Numbered from the stretch's first letter, positions 17,010 to 26,534 are shown. The stretch: 51,637 nt of DNA from an uncultured Eubacteriales bacterium (GCA_902787375.1 CADAGD010000002.1:1-51637), one strand, 5' to 3'. Translations and numbers: made by a program. Notes: a model not told the origin generated them from the sequence alone.

Positions 17010-19019
17010 TTACTTATCGTTCGAGGACTTGGGGTCAATAACGTCACGGAGAGTATCACCGATGGTATTGATACAAACTGCGGTCAAAACGAGGATGAAG
17101 GCGGTGAATACCCACTGCCACCAGAAGTTGATGGCCGCCGTTGCGTTGGAAGCACGGGTAAGCATGTTACCCCAGCTCGGCTGCGGCTCCATAACGCCGA
17201 ATCCGAGGAATGAGAGCGTGGTCTCAGTCTGGAGCGAAGAAGCGAATGCAAGCGTCATGTCTACAAGAATAACCGAAATAACATTGGGCAGAATATGCTT
17301 GAATGCGATTCGTGTTTCCTTGACGCCCATGGACTGAGCGGCGGTAACGTATTCGCTCTCACGCGCAACGAGTATCTGCGCACGGGTGATGTAACAGAAG
17401 CCGGGCCAGCGGAGTACACCGATTATAGCCATAATCATGTACAGACGCTCATAGACCGTCATGTTCCACCTTAAAGTCAAAGTACTCAGTATCAAAACGA
17501 AGGGTAAGAACGGGATGGAGCTGAATACCTCAGCAACACGCATGATGAGCATGTCAACCCAGCCTCCGAAGTAACCGGCGAGCAGACCCAATGAAACGCC
17601 GAGGATGATCTCGATTATAACCGCGACGATACCGACCGTCATGGTTATCTTACCGCCCGCTATAACACGCTGGAAAATATCCGCACCGCGGCTGTCGGTA
17701 CCGAATATGTATCCCTTGAGTCCCCATGCGTCGATGAGCTTGCCGTTCTCGTCAGCAGCGTAGCTCTGGAAGGAGCCGGCGTAAACCTTGGCGGCGTTCT
17801 TGACCTTGGTGGGAACCTTTGTCTGATAGTAATGATCTCCGCCGAAGCAGTAGACATTACCCTTGTTTGTGATGCCGGTGTAGTGATATGTACCGGACTG
17901 GATATCGACGAATTTCTCGTCAGCCTCAAGCTGAGGAACATCGACTATATCAGCCTCGAAGTCGCCGGTGAAGCCTATCGTACCGTCGTCGAGGAGCAGG
18001 CAGATGTTCTTGGAGGTCGTGCGGATCTCCTGAATCTTGCGGCCGTTAAGGAACTCGCTCATCTTGATGGTCTTGTTGTTGGTTAGGCTTGTTCTGACGG
18101 CGGAATACATGTTCTTAACGCCGGTGAACACGCTGTTCTGGTTCTGATTGATGGCACATACGAAGTTGAGGGTGAAGTCGATATCGACGATGCCCGTCAT
18201 GTAATCGTATTCGCCGGTCGCCTCATCGTATGTGGCGGCGAATCTCTCAAGGTTCGAGTATGCCTGCTTGTTGCCCCAGATATAGAGCGTGCCGTCGTCC
18301 ATCAGAATGGCGGAAGCCTGGAAGCCGCATGTGACCTTCTTGATGTGGTTGACATCAAGCTCGCCGTTGGCGACTATTTCGGGAACGGGAACGAGGTTGG
18401 GGTTTTCAAGAACCACCTTATCGCGGGCAAACTGACCGAAGCGGTTGCTGCCCCAGCCGTAGAACGAGCCGTCCTCGGCGATGGCGATTATATGGTCCTG
18501 ACCGGCAGCCGCGAAGGCGATCTTCTTATCAAGAACCTCCTGCGGGATGTCGGCAACATTAAGTCCTGTTGCGCCGAGCCTTGTGATGCCCCAGAGGTGG
18601 AACTTGCCCGTGTTGGAAACGCCGACGGTGAAACTGCTGTAGGAGTCGATGGTTCTGATACCGTCGGTCTTCATTTCGCCGGGAACACTCATCAGCGACA
18701 TTGTCGGGGGAAGGTCCATCTGGGTGGTTTCGGTAAAGGCGTCATAGTATTTGGGCATGAAGTACGGCCCAATGAACACTACAAGCAGCATAAGAACAAC
18801 GACGAAAACGGCGAATATGGCAACCTTACGCTCGCAGAAGCGGTTAAATATCTGCCTTGCCGGGCTTACTATAAGCTCGGAATCGTCGGGCCTGCTGTTA
18901 TCAGCACCGCCTGCCTGCTTGGAGCCAAACCATTTATCCTCGTATTTGGCGCCCATAAAGCCGCGAACAGCCCACCTTGCAAGCTTGCGGAATATGTTTT
19001 CTCTCTTTTTGTTTTCCAT
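17010..19019 (-). CDS. oppC: Oligopeptide ABC permease (OppC) with inserted RCC1-like beta-propeller
   Basis: This 669-residue protein is about twice the usual OppC length (~300). Residues 66-87 are the first membrane helix. Residues ~113-440 form seven imperfect RCC1-like repeats, each a run like [21 protein letters not shown]. Residues ~440-660 are the normal permease core, beginning at [17 protein letters not shown] and including the EAA loop ([19 protein letters not shown], ~560-578). By topology the propeller would sit outside the cell, between helices 1 and 2. The frame is continuous and the ribosome binding site (GGAGG, 7 bases before ATG) is good, so this is one designed protein. The propeller may dock a peptide, cell-wall component or OppA. 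Function is inference. Confidence 0.93.
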   Translation of the reverse strand: MENKKRENIFRKLARWAVRGFMGAKYEDKWFGSKQAGGADNSRPDDSELIVSPARQIFNRFCERKVAIFAVFVVVLMLLVVFIGPYFMPKYYDAFTETTQMDLPPTMSLMSVPGEMKTDGIRTIDSYSSFTVGVSNTGKFHLWGITRLGATGLNVADIPQEVLDKKIAFAAAGQDHIIAIAEDGSFYGWGSNRFGQFARDKVVLENPNLVPVPEIVANGELDVNHIKKVTCGFQASAILMDDGTLYIWGNKQAYSNLERFAATYDEATGEYDYMTGIVDIDFTLNFVCAINQNQNSVFTGVKNMYSAVRTSLTNNKTIKMSEFLNGRKIQEIRTTSKNICLLLDDGTIGFTGDFEADIVDVPQLEADEKFVDIQSGTYHYTGITNKGNVYCFGGDHYYQTKVPTKVKNAAKVYAGSFQSYAADENGKLIDAWGLKGYIFGTDSRGADIFQRVIAGGKITMTVGIVAVIIEIILGVSLGLLAGYFGGWVDMLIMRVAEVFSSIPFLPFVLILSTLTLRWNMTVYERLYMIMAIIGVLRWPGFCYITRAQILVARESEYVTAAQSMGVKETRIAFKHILPNVISVILVDMTLAFASSLQTETTLSFLGFGVMEPQPSWGNMLTRASNATAAINFWWQWVFTAFILVLTAVCINTIGDTLRDVIDPKSSNDK

Positions 19020-19031
19020 TTGTCTGCCTCC

Positions 19032-20072
19032 TTACTTGCTGATACGGACGCGCGGATCGACGAGGCCGTAGGTGAGGTCGATGACGAGGTTGCTGAACAA
19101 TCCGAGGAATGTGTACATGACCTCAAGGAACATTATGAGGTCATAGTCAGCATTTCTTGCCGCATTCAGCATCAGCAGACCCATTCCCTTGAAGCCGAAC
19201 ATGGTTTCAAGAATCATGGCACCGGATATAGTGGCAAAGAAGCTGCCAACTATAATGGAAACCATGGGGATGATGGCGTTGCGCCACGCGTGGCTGTAGA
19301 TGACGGACTTCTCGGTAAGACCCTTGGCGCGCGCTGTGCGGATGCAGTCAAGGCTGAGAGCATCTATCATGGAAGCACGGCAGATACGGGTGGTTCCGGC
19401 AAGGTTGCTGTATATAAGACAGATGGTGGGGAGCGCGATATGCCAGAGCGTATCGAGAACCGCCTTCATGCCCGTATAATTGGTTCCCGCGGTCTTCATT
19501 CCGCTGACCGGGAAAATCTTCAATATTGAACAGAAAAGAACTATAAATATGATGTAAGTAATGAACGAAGGGGTTGAGTATCCGAACAGGGAGAATATCT
19601 GAACTCCGTGGTCGAATCGGCTGTTCTTCTTGACGGCACATTTGATGCCGAGGGGTATCGTAACGCCGAGAACAGCTATCTGTGTGAACAGACCAATGAG
19701 GAACGAGTTCCTTATATAGGGACCAACGAGCTTAATAACGTCCATTCTGTGGTCGTATGAATAACCTACGTCGCCGGTGAGAAGTCCCTTATACTCACCG
19801 TAATAGTTGGGGTAAACTCCGAGCCAGCGCAGATACCTCTTCCAAACTTCGGGAACATCGGTACCGTATTTGCGCTGATACATCTCATAGAGCTCATCGA
19901 ATTTATGCTTCTTCTCCTCCTCGGTCAGCCTCTTCATCGTGCTCACGTCGTTCTTCGCGTCCTGATAGGCGCGGTTGACGGGCATGAGCTGATAGAATGA
20001 ATAAAGAACGAATGTCAGGAGTATGAAGACAAGCACCATGTATACTAACCTTTTAAGTATGTATCTTCCCAT
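19032..20072 (-). CDS. oppB: Oligopeptide ABC permease (OppB)
   Basis: This 346-residue membrane protein has six predicted helices. The family N-terminus (GRYILKRL), the GDVGYSYDHRMDV loop and the EAA motif (RTARAKGLTEKSVIYSHAWRN) are seen. It forms the membrane channel with OppC. ATG 20072 is chosen because AAGGAG precedes it and the sequence starts like other OppB proteins; the frame extends upstream without one. The first external loop is charged and a little long (about residues 35-80). Confidence 0.93.
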   Translation of the reverse strand: MGRYILKRLVYMVLVFILLTFVLYSFYQLMPVNRAYQDAKNDVSTMKRLTEEEKKHKFDELYEMYQRKYGTDVPEVWKRYLRWLGVYPNYYGEYKGLLTGDVGYSYDHRMDVIKLVGPYIRNSFLIGLFTQIAVLGVTIPLGIKCAVKKNSRFDHGVQIFSLFGYSTPSFITYIIFIVLFCSILKIFPVSGMKTAGTNYTGMKAVLDTLWHIALPTICLIYSNLAGTTRICRASMIDALSLDCIRTARAKGLTEKSVIYSHAWRNAIIPMVSIIVGSFFATISGAMILETMFGFKGMGLLMLNAARNADYDLIMFLEVMYTFLGLFSNLVIDLTYGLVDPRVRISK

Positions 20073-20133
20073 TGGAATAACTCCTTTTTTTCGCGCTCGC
20101 GCGCTTTTTTTGAAACACAGACAACATATGCTT

Positions 20134-20201
20134 CGGAGCCTGTCAAAAAGACGTTTTGTCCAGGCCTTCGGATTTATGATCCGTTTTTTTGACGGACTCC
20201 G
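20134..20201 (-). other. Long intercistronic hairpin between oppA and oppB
   Basis: Bases 20134-20149 and 20186-20201 are complementary over 16 positions, with one wobble and one mismatch. The hairpin lies in the 270-base gap between oppA and oppB. Such stems can protect the upstream mRNA so that the binding protein is made in excess. A second stem (about 20289-20316, AGCCGGCGGCGA with TCGTCGCCGGCT) lies right after the oppA stop. Confidence 0.6.
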
Positions 20202-20288
20202 CAACCGGTATCAGCGCGATTCGGTCGTCCGTTTGAACGTGCTGCGTTGTGTGTTATTGCATTTTGAAATGCTGTAATTCCCAAATAC

Positions 20289-20316
20289 AGCCGGCGGCGA
20301 TAATTCGTCGCCGGCT
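20289..20316 (-). terminator. Hairpin after oppA (possible attenuating terminator)
   Basis: AGCCGGCGGCGA and TCGTCGCCGGCT form a 12-position stem with one mismatch and a 4-base loop, 27 bases after the oppA stop codon on the minus strand. The T-run is weak (GTATTTG), so partial termination is likely. Confidence 0.5.
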
Positions 20317-20342
20317 TTGTCTTCAGATACGATAATTATATC

Positions 20343-22664
20343 TTATTTGTTGAGCCAGAGGACATCAGCATAGTCCTTGATATAGTAGCTGGAGTAATTG
20401 TCATAAATCTCAGGATCGATCGTCATGTTGTAGCTCATATCATACATCGCGGAACCGAAGGAGGTAGCGAAGTTGAATGCGCAGTACATGGGAGAGCCGG
20501 AGTACAGACCTGTGCCGTAACCGCCCTGTGTGAGCTCGTCAAGCATGGGAGCGAAGTCGCCGAGGCTCTTGTAAACAAGCATACCGACGTTCTTAACATT
20601 GCTGTCCTCCTCGAAACCGGTAACGAGCTGATCGGTGAACGGGTTGGGTGTGGTGCCGTACCAGTTGATTACAAGGGGCATATAGTAGTCGCCATTGACC
20701 TCAACGGTCTTGTAAGCGCCGTCAACGGACTGATAGTTCTTATCGTTCTCGTTGATGCAGTCAGCGGGGATCTTCTTATAACGAACACCCTCGGTGTACT
20801 CGCCGCCCTCGGCATTGTAGATCCAACCACCGGCCTCAAGAACCTGGATGGCTGTATCGGCGGATGTGGGATAGCTGTCAAGCTGCATGCCCTGCTTTAC
20901 AGCCTCTTTGTACATCCAAGCACCGGTGTAGTAGGGGCCGTCAACAACGCCGCCGTAACCGCCGGTGAAGTCCTTAGCGAACTGAGCGCGGTCCATGCAG
21001 TAAGCGATCGCCTGACGAACAGCGATGAACTGAGCGGGGCCGTAGTCGCAGCGGAAGCCGAGCTTACCGTAACCGGCACGGCTGTAGTGGATGTAAGCGA
21101 ACTTGCCATTGGACTCGTCGCAAGCCTTCAGAGCATCGTCGGTCTCCTTACCGCCTGTGATGCCGGCAATAACGTCAACGCCGCCGGTCTTGAACTCTTC
21201 AAGCTGTGTGGAAGGAACGAGCTTCTTGTAAACGATCTTCTCGATCTTGGGGGTCGCGCCTTCGTAGTTGCCCTTGAAGTACTCATTGCGAACGAGAACA
21301 GCGGAGCTGTCGGTGGAGTCAAAGGACTCAACAGCGTAGGCACCGGAGAAGGGGTACTTCTGATAGGCTTCCTTGCTGGTATCCATGCAGTTGCTCTTTA
21401 TAGCAGCGGCCTGAACGTATGTACCGTCGGCATTCTTATCATAGAAGCTGTCGGACAGGTAGCAGCCATTGCCGTCATCCATGATGTCAGCATCGCCAAG
21501 GAAGAGAGCCTTGGGGTAAGCAGCGAAAGCAGCATATCCGATATCATAGTAGTAGGGGAGCTGATCGGCGGGAACAGTTATGGAGAACTGATAGTCGCCA
21601 AGCAGACGCAGACCCGCAAACTCCTTGGTGCCCTCTTCGCTGTCGGGACCGGTGTAGGCGTCATAAGCCTTTTCCCAACCGAGGATGTAACGAGCCATAC
21701 GGTTGTTGGCTTCAGCCTCATGACCTACGGGGCTGAGCATAGCCATCTCGAACGCGATGAAGTCCTTGGCTGTAACGGCGGAACCGTCGGAGAACTTAAG
21801 GTCATCATAGATTGTGATGGTGTAGGTCTTGTTGCCGTCAGCATCAACCTCTTCGGTATGCTCCTTAACAATGTTGTCATTCCATGTATAGGAGCCTTCC
21901 TTGGTGGTTTCAACGGTGTTAAGACCTGTGATGAGGCTATGAATATCGTTGTCGGAAGCACCGGGGTTACCGCCGCCGAAGTTGGCAATACGGAACTTAC
22001 CGGAAAGCTCGGTGCTGTTGCCGATGATGATGTCGTGATCCTTCTTATCGGAGGACCAATCGATCAGAGCACTTGTTACGCCCCAGAAGGGGTTGGTGGG
22101 ATGCTCCTCAACGCCCTTGATCTCGGTGTTGTAAGCATCATAGTACTCGTTGGAGTAGAGGGGGATTTCGGGAAGCAGATAGTTCCAGCGGGTGATGTAG
22201 AGCCTCCACCAAGCGGCGTAGACGTCATCCTCAGTCGCATAGTTGCTTCCTTCGGGGTCAATGTTGTAAACCATCGCCATTGTCAGGAAGTCAAGACCAA
22301 GCTCATACTTGGTGCCATCGATCGTGATGTAGGCGAAACCGGTTTCGGGATCCTCTTCGACGTCGGCGATCTTAACATCCTTGCCGTACTGATCGTACAG
22401 GGAGATGTAATCCTTGCCGTACTCGTAGTTGCCAAGGGTCATGATATCAAGCTCAGGAACCTTGTCAGGATCGGGCTCTTCGGTGGGCTCAACGGGTTCA
22501 GCCGATTCACCGGCATCCTCGGTGGCCTCTGTCGTGTTTTCAGGGTTTGTGCCCTGAGTCTCTGTGGGCTTTTCGCTATTGTCAACGTCTGCGGGCTTCG
22601 GTGTGCAAGCAACGATAGCCAGAACCATGACAAGAGCAAGAAGCATAGCCAGAAGTTTCTTCAT
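20343..22664 (-). CDS. oppA: Oligopeptide-binding lipoprotein (SBP_bac_5 family), apparently circularly permuted
   Basis: This 773-residue protein begins with a lipoprotein signal ending in IVAC (C20), then an acidic Thr/Glu/Pro linker (~27-70). The SBP_bac_5 core starts near residue 211 (DIIIGNSTELSGKF) and includes LKFSDGSAVTAKDF. Motifs normally near the C-terminus of this family (PEIPLYSNEYYD, then EIKGV and LIDWS) are found at residues 165-204, before the core. The protein ends at about the place where that block would normally follow. It should capture peptides outside the cell for OppBCDF. ATG 22664 has AGGAGG 8 bases upstream. Confidence 0.9.
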   Translation of the reverse strand: MKKLLAMLLALVMVLAIVACTPKPADVDNSEKPTETQGTNPENTTEATEDAGESAEPVEPTEEPDPDKVPELDIMTLGNYEYGKDYISLYDQYGKDVKIADVEEDPETGFAYITIDGTKYELGLDFLTMAMVYNIDPEGSNYATEDDVYAAWWRLYITRWNYLLPEIPLYSNEYYDAYNTEIKGVEEHPTNPFWGVTSALIDWSSDKKDHDIIIGNSTELSGKFRIANFGGGNPGASDNDIHSLITGLNTVETTKEGSYTWNDNIVKEHTEEVDADGNKTYTITIYDDLKFSDGSAVTAKDFIAFEMAMLSPVGHEAEANNRMARYILGWEKAYDAYTGPDSEEGTKEFAGLRLLGDYQFSITVPADQLPYYYDIGYAAFAAYPKALFLGDADIMDDGNGCYLSDSFYDKNADGTYVQAAAIKSNCMDTSKEAYQKYPFSGAYAVESFDSTDSSAVLVRNEYFKGNYEGATPKIEKIVYKKLVPSTQLEEFKTGGVDVIAGITGGKETDDALKACDESNGKFAYIHYSRAGYGKLGFRCDYGPAQFIAVRQAIAYCMDRAQFAKDFTGGYGGVVDGPYYTGAWMYKEAVKQGMQLDSYPTSADTAIQVLEAGGWIYNAEGGEYTEGVRYKKIPADCINENDKNYQSVDGAYKTVEVNGDYYMPLVINWYGTTPNPFTDQLVTGFEEDSNVKNVGMLVYKSLGDFAPMLDELTQGGYGTGLYSGSPMYCAFNFATSFGSAMYDMSYNMTIDPEIYDNYSSYYIKDYADVLWLNK

Positions 22665-22736
22665 GTTGTAATCCTCCTATTTTTTATTGTATAGGCAGCG
22701 ACGCTTCCGCATCGCCATCTATATAATCACAATCTA

Positions 22737-22765
22737 ATTATACAAACACAATATACCTTTGTCAA
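22737..22765 (-). promoter_or_regulatory. Consensus sigma-A promoter of the opp operon
   Basis: On the minus strand TTGACA (22765-22760), a 17-base spacer and TATAAT (22742-22737). Both hexamers are perfect consensus, which suggests strong expression. Confidence 0.9.
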
Positions 22766-22858
22766 GATATATTTTAAAAACCGTTCAAAAATTAGACACA
22801 TTATTTTGGGGGCGGCGTTTTCAATCCCCGTTTTTCCCCTTTTCCGCGCACTTTTTCC

Positions 22859-23464
22859 CTATTCGCTGTAATATGAATTGGGCTTTTCCTCTCTATCTAT
22901 GTTATAAATCAGCCTCAGCATTACAAACAAACACACGATCGTTATTACGCTCAACGCTATATACATCCAATCTATGCCAATGAAAATCATGAAGGATTCG
23001 ATGATCCTGTATATCAATCCCGTTATGAGCGACAGCCCCGTCATTATCATTACCGCCACTCCAGACCTCGACATCCTGATAAAGCTGTGCGCTTCCCTGT
23101 CCCTGTGCATCGGCTTCATCCTGTACGGAAGGTCGATTATTCCCATCAGCAGATAGAATACCGGAAACAGCGCGAGAATCCTCGGCCCCATAATCAGATA
23201 ATTGTCCGAACCGAAATGCGACCCCATCATCAGCGTCCATATATGGCACACCGCCGCTATCACTCCAAGCACCGCCGCAATTATCATCCTTGTAAGCGCG
23301 GCCTTCTTCTCGGTCGTTATCACTACCCACGGGCCTATGTACCGCGCTACCCTGCGCTTCCTGCCCTTCGAGTTCTCAACTTCCTCGATCTTATAATCAT
23401 CAACGTATTTGAGCGTGTCCGAAAACTTGAAAACCGAACCGCTCTTGTTGTCGAATAGTGCCAT
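22859..23464 (-). CDS. Integral membrane protein of unknown function
   Basis: This 201-residue protein has a basic soluble head (about residues 1-55) and four predicted membrane helices (about 58-80, 90-112, 132-155 and 163-185). I do not recognise the family. It starts at ATG 23464 behind GGGAG and has its own promoter. It lies between the opp operon and the degV genes on the same strand. Nothing in its sequence suggests an enzyme. Confidence 0.75.
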   Translation of the reverse strand: MALFDNKSGSVFKFSDTLKYVDDYKIEEVENSKGRKRRVARYIGPWVVITTEKKAALTRMIIAAVLGVIAAVCHIWTLMMGSHFGSDNYLIMGPRILALFPVFYLLMGIIDLPYRMKPMHRDREAHSFIRMSRSGVAVMIMTGLSLITGLIYRIIESFMIFIGIDWMYIALSVITIVCLFVMLRLIYNIDREEKPNSYYSE

Positions 23465-23583
23465 TTGCTTCTCCCTTCCGTTTCCGTGCGGCGGACACTT
23501 GGAGAACCTCCCTCTCCGTAAAGAATATTACCCGGATATGCTCCGTATGAGATGGAATGTTTCCTCCGCAATTCACCATTATA

Positions 23584-23612
23584 AATATACCACACTATTT
23601 CGATTTTTGCAA
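23584..23612 (-). promoter_or_regulatory. Probable promoter of the 201-residue membrane protein gene
   Basis: Minus strand: TTGCAA (23612-23607), 17 bases, TATATT (23589-23584). Confidence 0.6.
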
Positions 23613-23683
23613 GAGGGTTTAATTTCAACAAACAGGCTGCTCCGAAATCGAAACAGCCCGTTGATTATTTATTCATTCCGCAA

Positions 23684-24550
23684 TCAGCGTTCCCTGCCCT
23701 CAAAGAACAGCGCGATGGTACCCGGACCCGAATGGGCTCCTATCACGGGGCCAATATCCGTTATCAGCTTCGCGTGATTGCCATGCTCGTTGGCTATCAT
23801 CGACTCAAGCTTTTTCGCGTCCTCTATGCTGTCGCCGTGGGATATGAAATATGTGCATCCGGCGGGATCGAGTGCCATTTCCGAAAATTTCTTCGCCATT
23901 GCCTTGAGCGATGCGTTCCTGCCCCTTACCTTAAGCATGGGTATGAGCAGACCGTCGTTATCCACATGAAGCACCGGCTTTATGTTCAGCATTCCTCCGA
24001 AGAACGCCGCTGTAGCCGAAACCCTGCCCCCCCTCTTGAGGTATACAAGGTCTTCGACCGTGAACCAATGGCAGAGCCTCGGAAGCTTGGAATTGACCTC
24101 CGCCTCTACTTCGTCGATACTCCCGCCCCTGCGCTTCGCTTCGACCGCAAAGTACAAAAGCAGTCCCTCTCCCGCCGACGCGCAGAGCGAATCTATCACG
24201 ATTATCCTGTTGTCGGGATATATCGGCGCAAGCTGCTCCGCCGCAAGCTTTCCCGCTCCGACCGTGCCGCTCAGACCCGATGAAAAACCGAGGTAGAATA
24301 TGTCCTTCCCATCTTTCAGCACCCGCTCGAAAGCCTTCTTTATGCTCTCCGAGTTCGCCGCGGACGTCCTGTAAACCGTTCCGTCCCTCATGTTGTCATA
24401 GAATTCCTTGTTGCTTACGTCGGTTTGGGTGAAATCAAGGTTGGAACCGTCAGCGCGGAATGTCAAGTCTATACAAACAACTCCCCATTCCTTTAGCAGC
24501 TCCGGTGAAATATCACAACTGCTGTCGGAAAAAATAACATATTCTCTCAT
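23684..24550 (-). CDS. DegV family fatty-acid-binding protein (copy 1)
   Basis: This 288-residue protein has the DegV fold signatures SDSSCDI, TSAANSESIKKAFE, LGFSSGLSGT, DSLCASAGEGLL and the C-terminal PVIGAHSGPGTIALFF. DegV/FakB proteins bind a fatty acid, and FakB present it to the kinase FakA. No fakA is nearby. The sequence is clearly more distant from copies 2 and 3 than they are from each other. GGAGG lies 7 bases before ATG 24550. Confidence 0.92.
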   Translation of the reverse strand: MREYVIFSDSSCDISPELLKEWGVVCIDLTFRADGSNLDFTQTDVSNKEFYDNMRDGTVYRTSAANSESIKKAFERVLKDGKDIFYLGFSSGLSGTVGAGKLAAEQLAPIYPDNRIIVIDSLCASAGEGLLLYFAVEAKRRGGSIDEVEAEVNSKLPRLCHWFTVEDLVYLKRGGRVSATAAFFGGMLNIKPVLHVDNDGLLIPMLKVRGRNASLKAMAKKFSEMALDPAGCTYFISHGDSIEDAKKLESMIANEHGNHAKLITDIGPVIGAHSGPGTIALFFEGRER

Positions 24551-24604
24551 TCATCTACCTCCGAAAAATTTTATTCTCAATCCGCGCTTCTGCAATGGAT
24601 TTAT

Positions 24605-25498
24605 TCACATATTCCTCACGCCGTCGCATCCCTCAAAAAAGAGCGCGACGGTTCCCGGCCCCGCGTACGAACCCGTGACAGGCTCATATCTCTCAATCAG
24701 AAATCCCTTGGGCTTCCATATGGCCTCAAGCATGTCCCGCAATGTGTATGCGTCCTCAGGACAATCCGTATACGCTATGCACACAAGCTGATCCTTCAGC
24801 CTGTCAACCAGCTTCCTGTATGCGTCCGCAAGCACCTCAAGCCCGCGCTTTCTGCCCTTCGTCTTGCCGCACAGCACGAGCCTTCCCTCTTTGTTGCCCT
24901 TGAGTATGGGACGTATTCCAAGCAGCGTGCCGAGCAACGCCTTGGGCGCGGATATCCTCCCGCCCTTGTGCAGAAACATCAAATCGTCAAGCATCGCCAC
25001 CTGATAGAGCGACTGCCTTTCCGACTCTATTAAATCAGCCGTTTCGTCAAGGCTCATGCCCTTTTCACGGCACTCGACCGCCCTCAGCACCGCCTTGCCC
25101 TCGCCAAGCGAAGCCGCAAGCGTATCCACTATCCGAAGCTTCCTCTCAGGATATGCCTCTCGCATCTGCGCCGCCGCCAGCTCCGCCGAATTGTATGAGC
25201 CGCTTATTCCCGAACTCATTCCGATGAATACTATATCCTCGCCCCTGCTCAGTATTGGCTCAAAAACATCTATATACTGCTGTGGAGATACCTGCGACGT
25301 CGTTACCCTCGCACCGTCCTTGAGCCTCTTGTAATACATATCGCCCTTGCCGCCGCTGAATTCCGTCGTGTCAAGACAGCAATGCTCCTCTCCGTCAAAG
25401 CTGAATGTAATGGGTATTACCGAAATGCCCTTCTCTTCAAGCATCGGAGTGGGTAGATTTGATGTTGAATCGGTAACTATCGCAAAGCCCTTGCTCAT
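24605..25498 (-). CDS. DegV family fatty-acid-binding protein (copy 2)
   Basis: This 297-residue DegV protein starts VTDSTSNLP and has TSQVSPQQYIDVFEP, FIGMSSGISGSYNSAE, DTLAASLGEGKAV and the C-terminal PVTGSYAGPGTVALFF. It is very similar to copy 3 throughout, so the pair arose by recent tandem duplication. It probably carries a fatty acid in the cytoplasm. A promoter and a ribosome binding site (GGAGG) of its own precede it. Confidence 0.92.
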   Translation of the reverse strand: MSKGFAIVTDSTSNLPTPMLEEKGISVIPITFSFDGEEHCCLDTTEFSGGKGDMYYKRLKDGARVTTSQVSPQQYIDVFEPILSRGEDIVFIGMSSGISGSYNSAELAAAQMREAYPERKLRIVDTLAASLGEGKAVLRAVECREKGMSLDETADLIESERQSLYQVAMLDDLMFLHKGGRISAPKALLGTLLGIRPILKGNKEGRLVLCGKTKGRKRGLEVLADAYRKLVDRLKDQLVCIAYTDCPEDAYTLRDMLEAIWKPKGFLIERYEPVTGSYAGPGTVALFFEGCDGVRNM

Positions 25499-25530
25499 GC
25501 CGCGCCTCCATATACATAATTTCTTGTATC

Positions 25531-25559
25531 AGATTATCATATCAGAAATATCAAGTCAA
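25531..25559 (-). promoter_or_regulatory. Promoter of degV copy 2
   Basis: Minus strand: TTGACT (25559-25554), 17 bases, TAATCT (25536-25531). Confidence 0.65.
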
Positions 25560-25609
25560 GCGTTTTTTGCCCGAATGGCACTATCCGTTCACAGTTTTTT
25601 TAAGCCGGA

Positions 25610-26503
25610 TCAATACTCTCTTACGCCCGGTTTTCCCTCAAAAAACAGCGCGATGGTTCCCGGCCCAACGTACGAACCCGTGACCGGCTCATAGCGTTCT
25701 ATCAAAAAGTCCTTGACCTTCCATATGGCTTGCAGCGTATCCCGCAGAGTATAGGCGTCCTCCGGGCAGTCGGTATAGGCTATGCACACAAGCTGCTCCT
25801 TCACCCTGTCAATGAGCGTTCTGTACTTTTCCGCCAAAATCTCAAAGCCGCGCTTTCTGCCCCTCGCCTTGCCGCATACGACAAGATGTCCGTCGGGACT
25901 TCCCTTGAGTATGGGACGCATCCCAAGTACGGTTCCAAGCAACGCTTTGGGCGCGGATACCCTGCCTCCCCTGTGGAGGTACATCAGATCATCCAGCAGA
26001 ACGACCTGATAGAGCGATTCCCTGTCCGAAAGCAGCCTGTCCGCGGTTTCATCAATGCTGAGCCCCTGACTTCTGTACTCCACCGCGTGAAGCACCGCCT
26101 TGCCCTCGCCAAGTGACGCGGCAAGCGTATCCACCGTGCGTATCTTTCTTTCGGGATAGGCTGCCCTAAGCTGCTCGGCGGCAACCTCGGAGGAATTATA
26201 GGAATTGCTGATGCCCGAACTCATTCCGACAAAGAGTATGTCCTCCCCGCTTTTGAGCAGCGGCTCAAGCACCTCAATATACTTCTGCGGCGTTATCTGT
26301 GACGTCGTCACCTTTACGCCCGCCTTGAGCTTGGCGTAAAACTCCTCGCCCTCGCCACCGGCAAATTTCACAGTATCGAGGCAGAGATGCTCCCTGCCCT
26401 CAAAATTATAGGTAAGTGGAAGAACCACTATGCCGTTCTCCTTAACCATCGGCGTCGGCAGGTTCGCCGAGGTGTCCGTCACTATTGTAAATGGATATTC
26501 CAT
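25610..26503 (-). CDS. DegV family fatty-acid-binding protein (copy 3)
   Basis: This 297-residue DegV protein starts VTDTSANLP and has TSQITPQKYIEVLEP, FVGMSSGISNSYNSSE, DTLAASLGEGKAV and PVTGSYVGPGTIALFF. It is the close paralogue of copy 2. ATG 26503 has AAGGAG before it and a promoter with a perfect -35. Separate promoters for each copy suggest they can be expressed differently. Confidence 0.92.
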   Translation of the reverse strand: MEYPFTIVTDTSANLPTPMVKENGIVVLPLTYNFEGREHLCLDTVKFAGGEGEEFYAKLKAGVKVTTSQITPQKYIEVLEPLLKSGEDILFVGMSSGISNSYNSSEVAAEQLRAAYPERKIRTVDTLAASLGEGKAVLHAVEYRSQGLSIDETADRLLSDRESLYQVVLLDDLMYLHRGGRVSAPKALLGTVLGMRPILKGSPDGHLVVCGKARGRKRGFEILAEKYRTLIDRVKEQLVCIAYTDCPEDAYTLRDTLQAIWKVKDFLIERYEPVTGSYVGPGTIALFFEGKPGVREY

Positions 26504-26534
26504 GTTAAGCTCCTTACATCTGATTTCTCAGATT

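Noticed and set aside
15838-17337. 499-residue plus-strand frame across oppF, oppD and oppC
   Set aside because: It is antisense to three well-supported genes and crosses their boundaries; no ribosome binding site or domain.
17010-19019. OppC as a frame fusion of two genes by sequencing error
   Set aside because: The repeats flow in one frame from helix 1 into the normal permease start motif, with no internal start or stop signals.
18345-19529. 394-residue plus-strand frame opposite oppC/oppB
   Set aside because: Antisense to the permeases; no start signals.
21087-22694. 535-residue plus-strand frame opposite oppA
   Set aside because: Antisense to a clear lipoprotein; the low-complexity hydrophobic translation is a mirror of oppA codon use.
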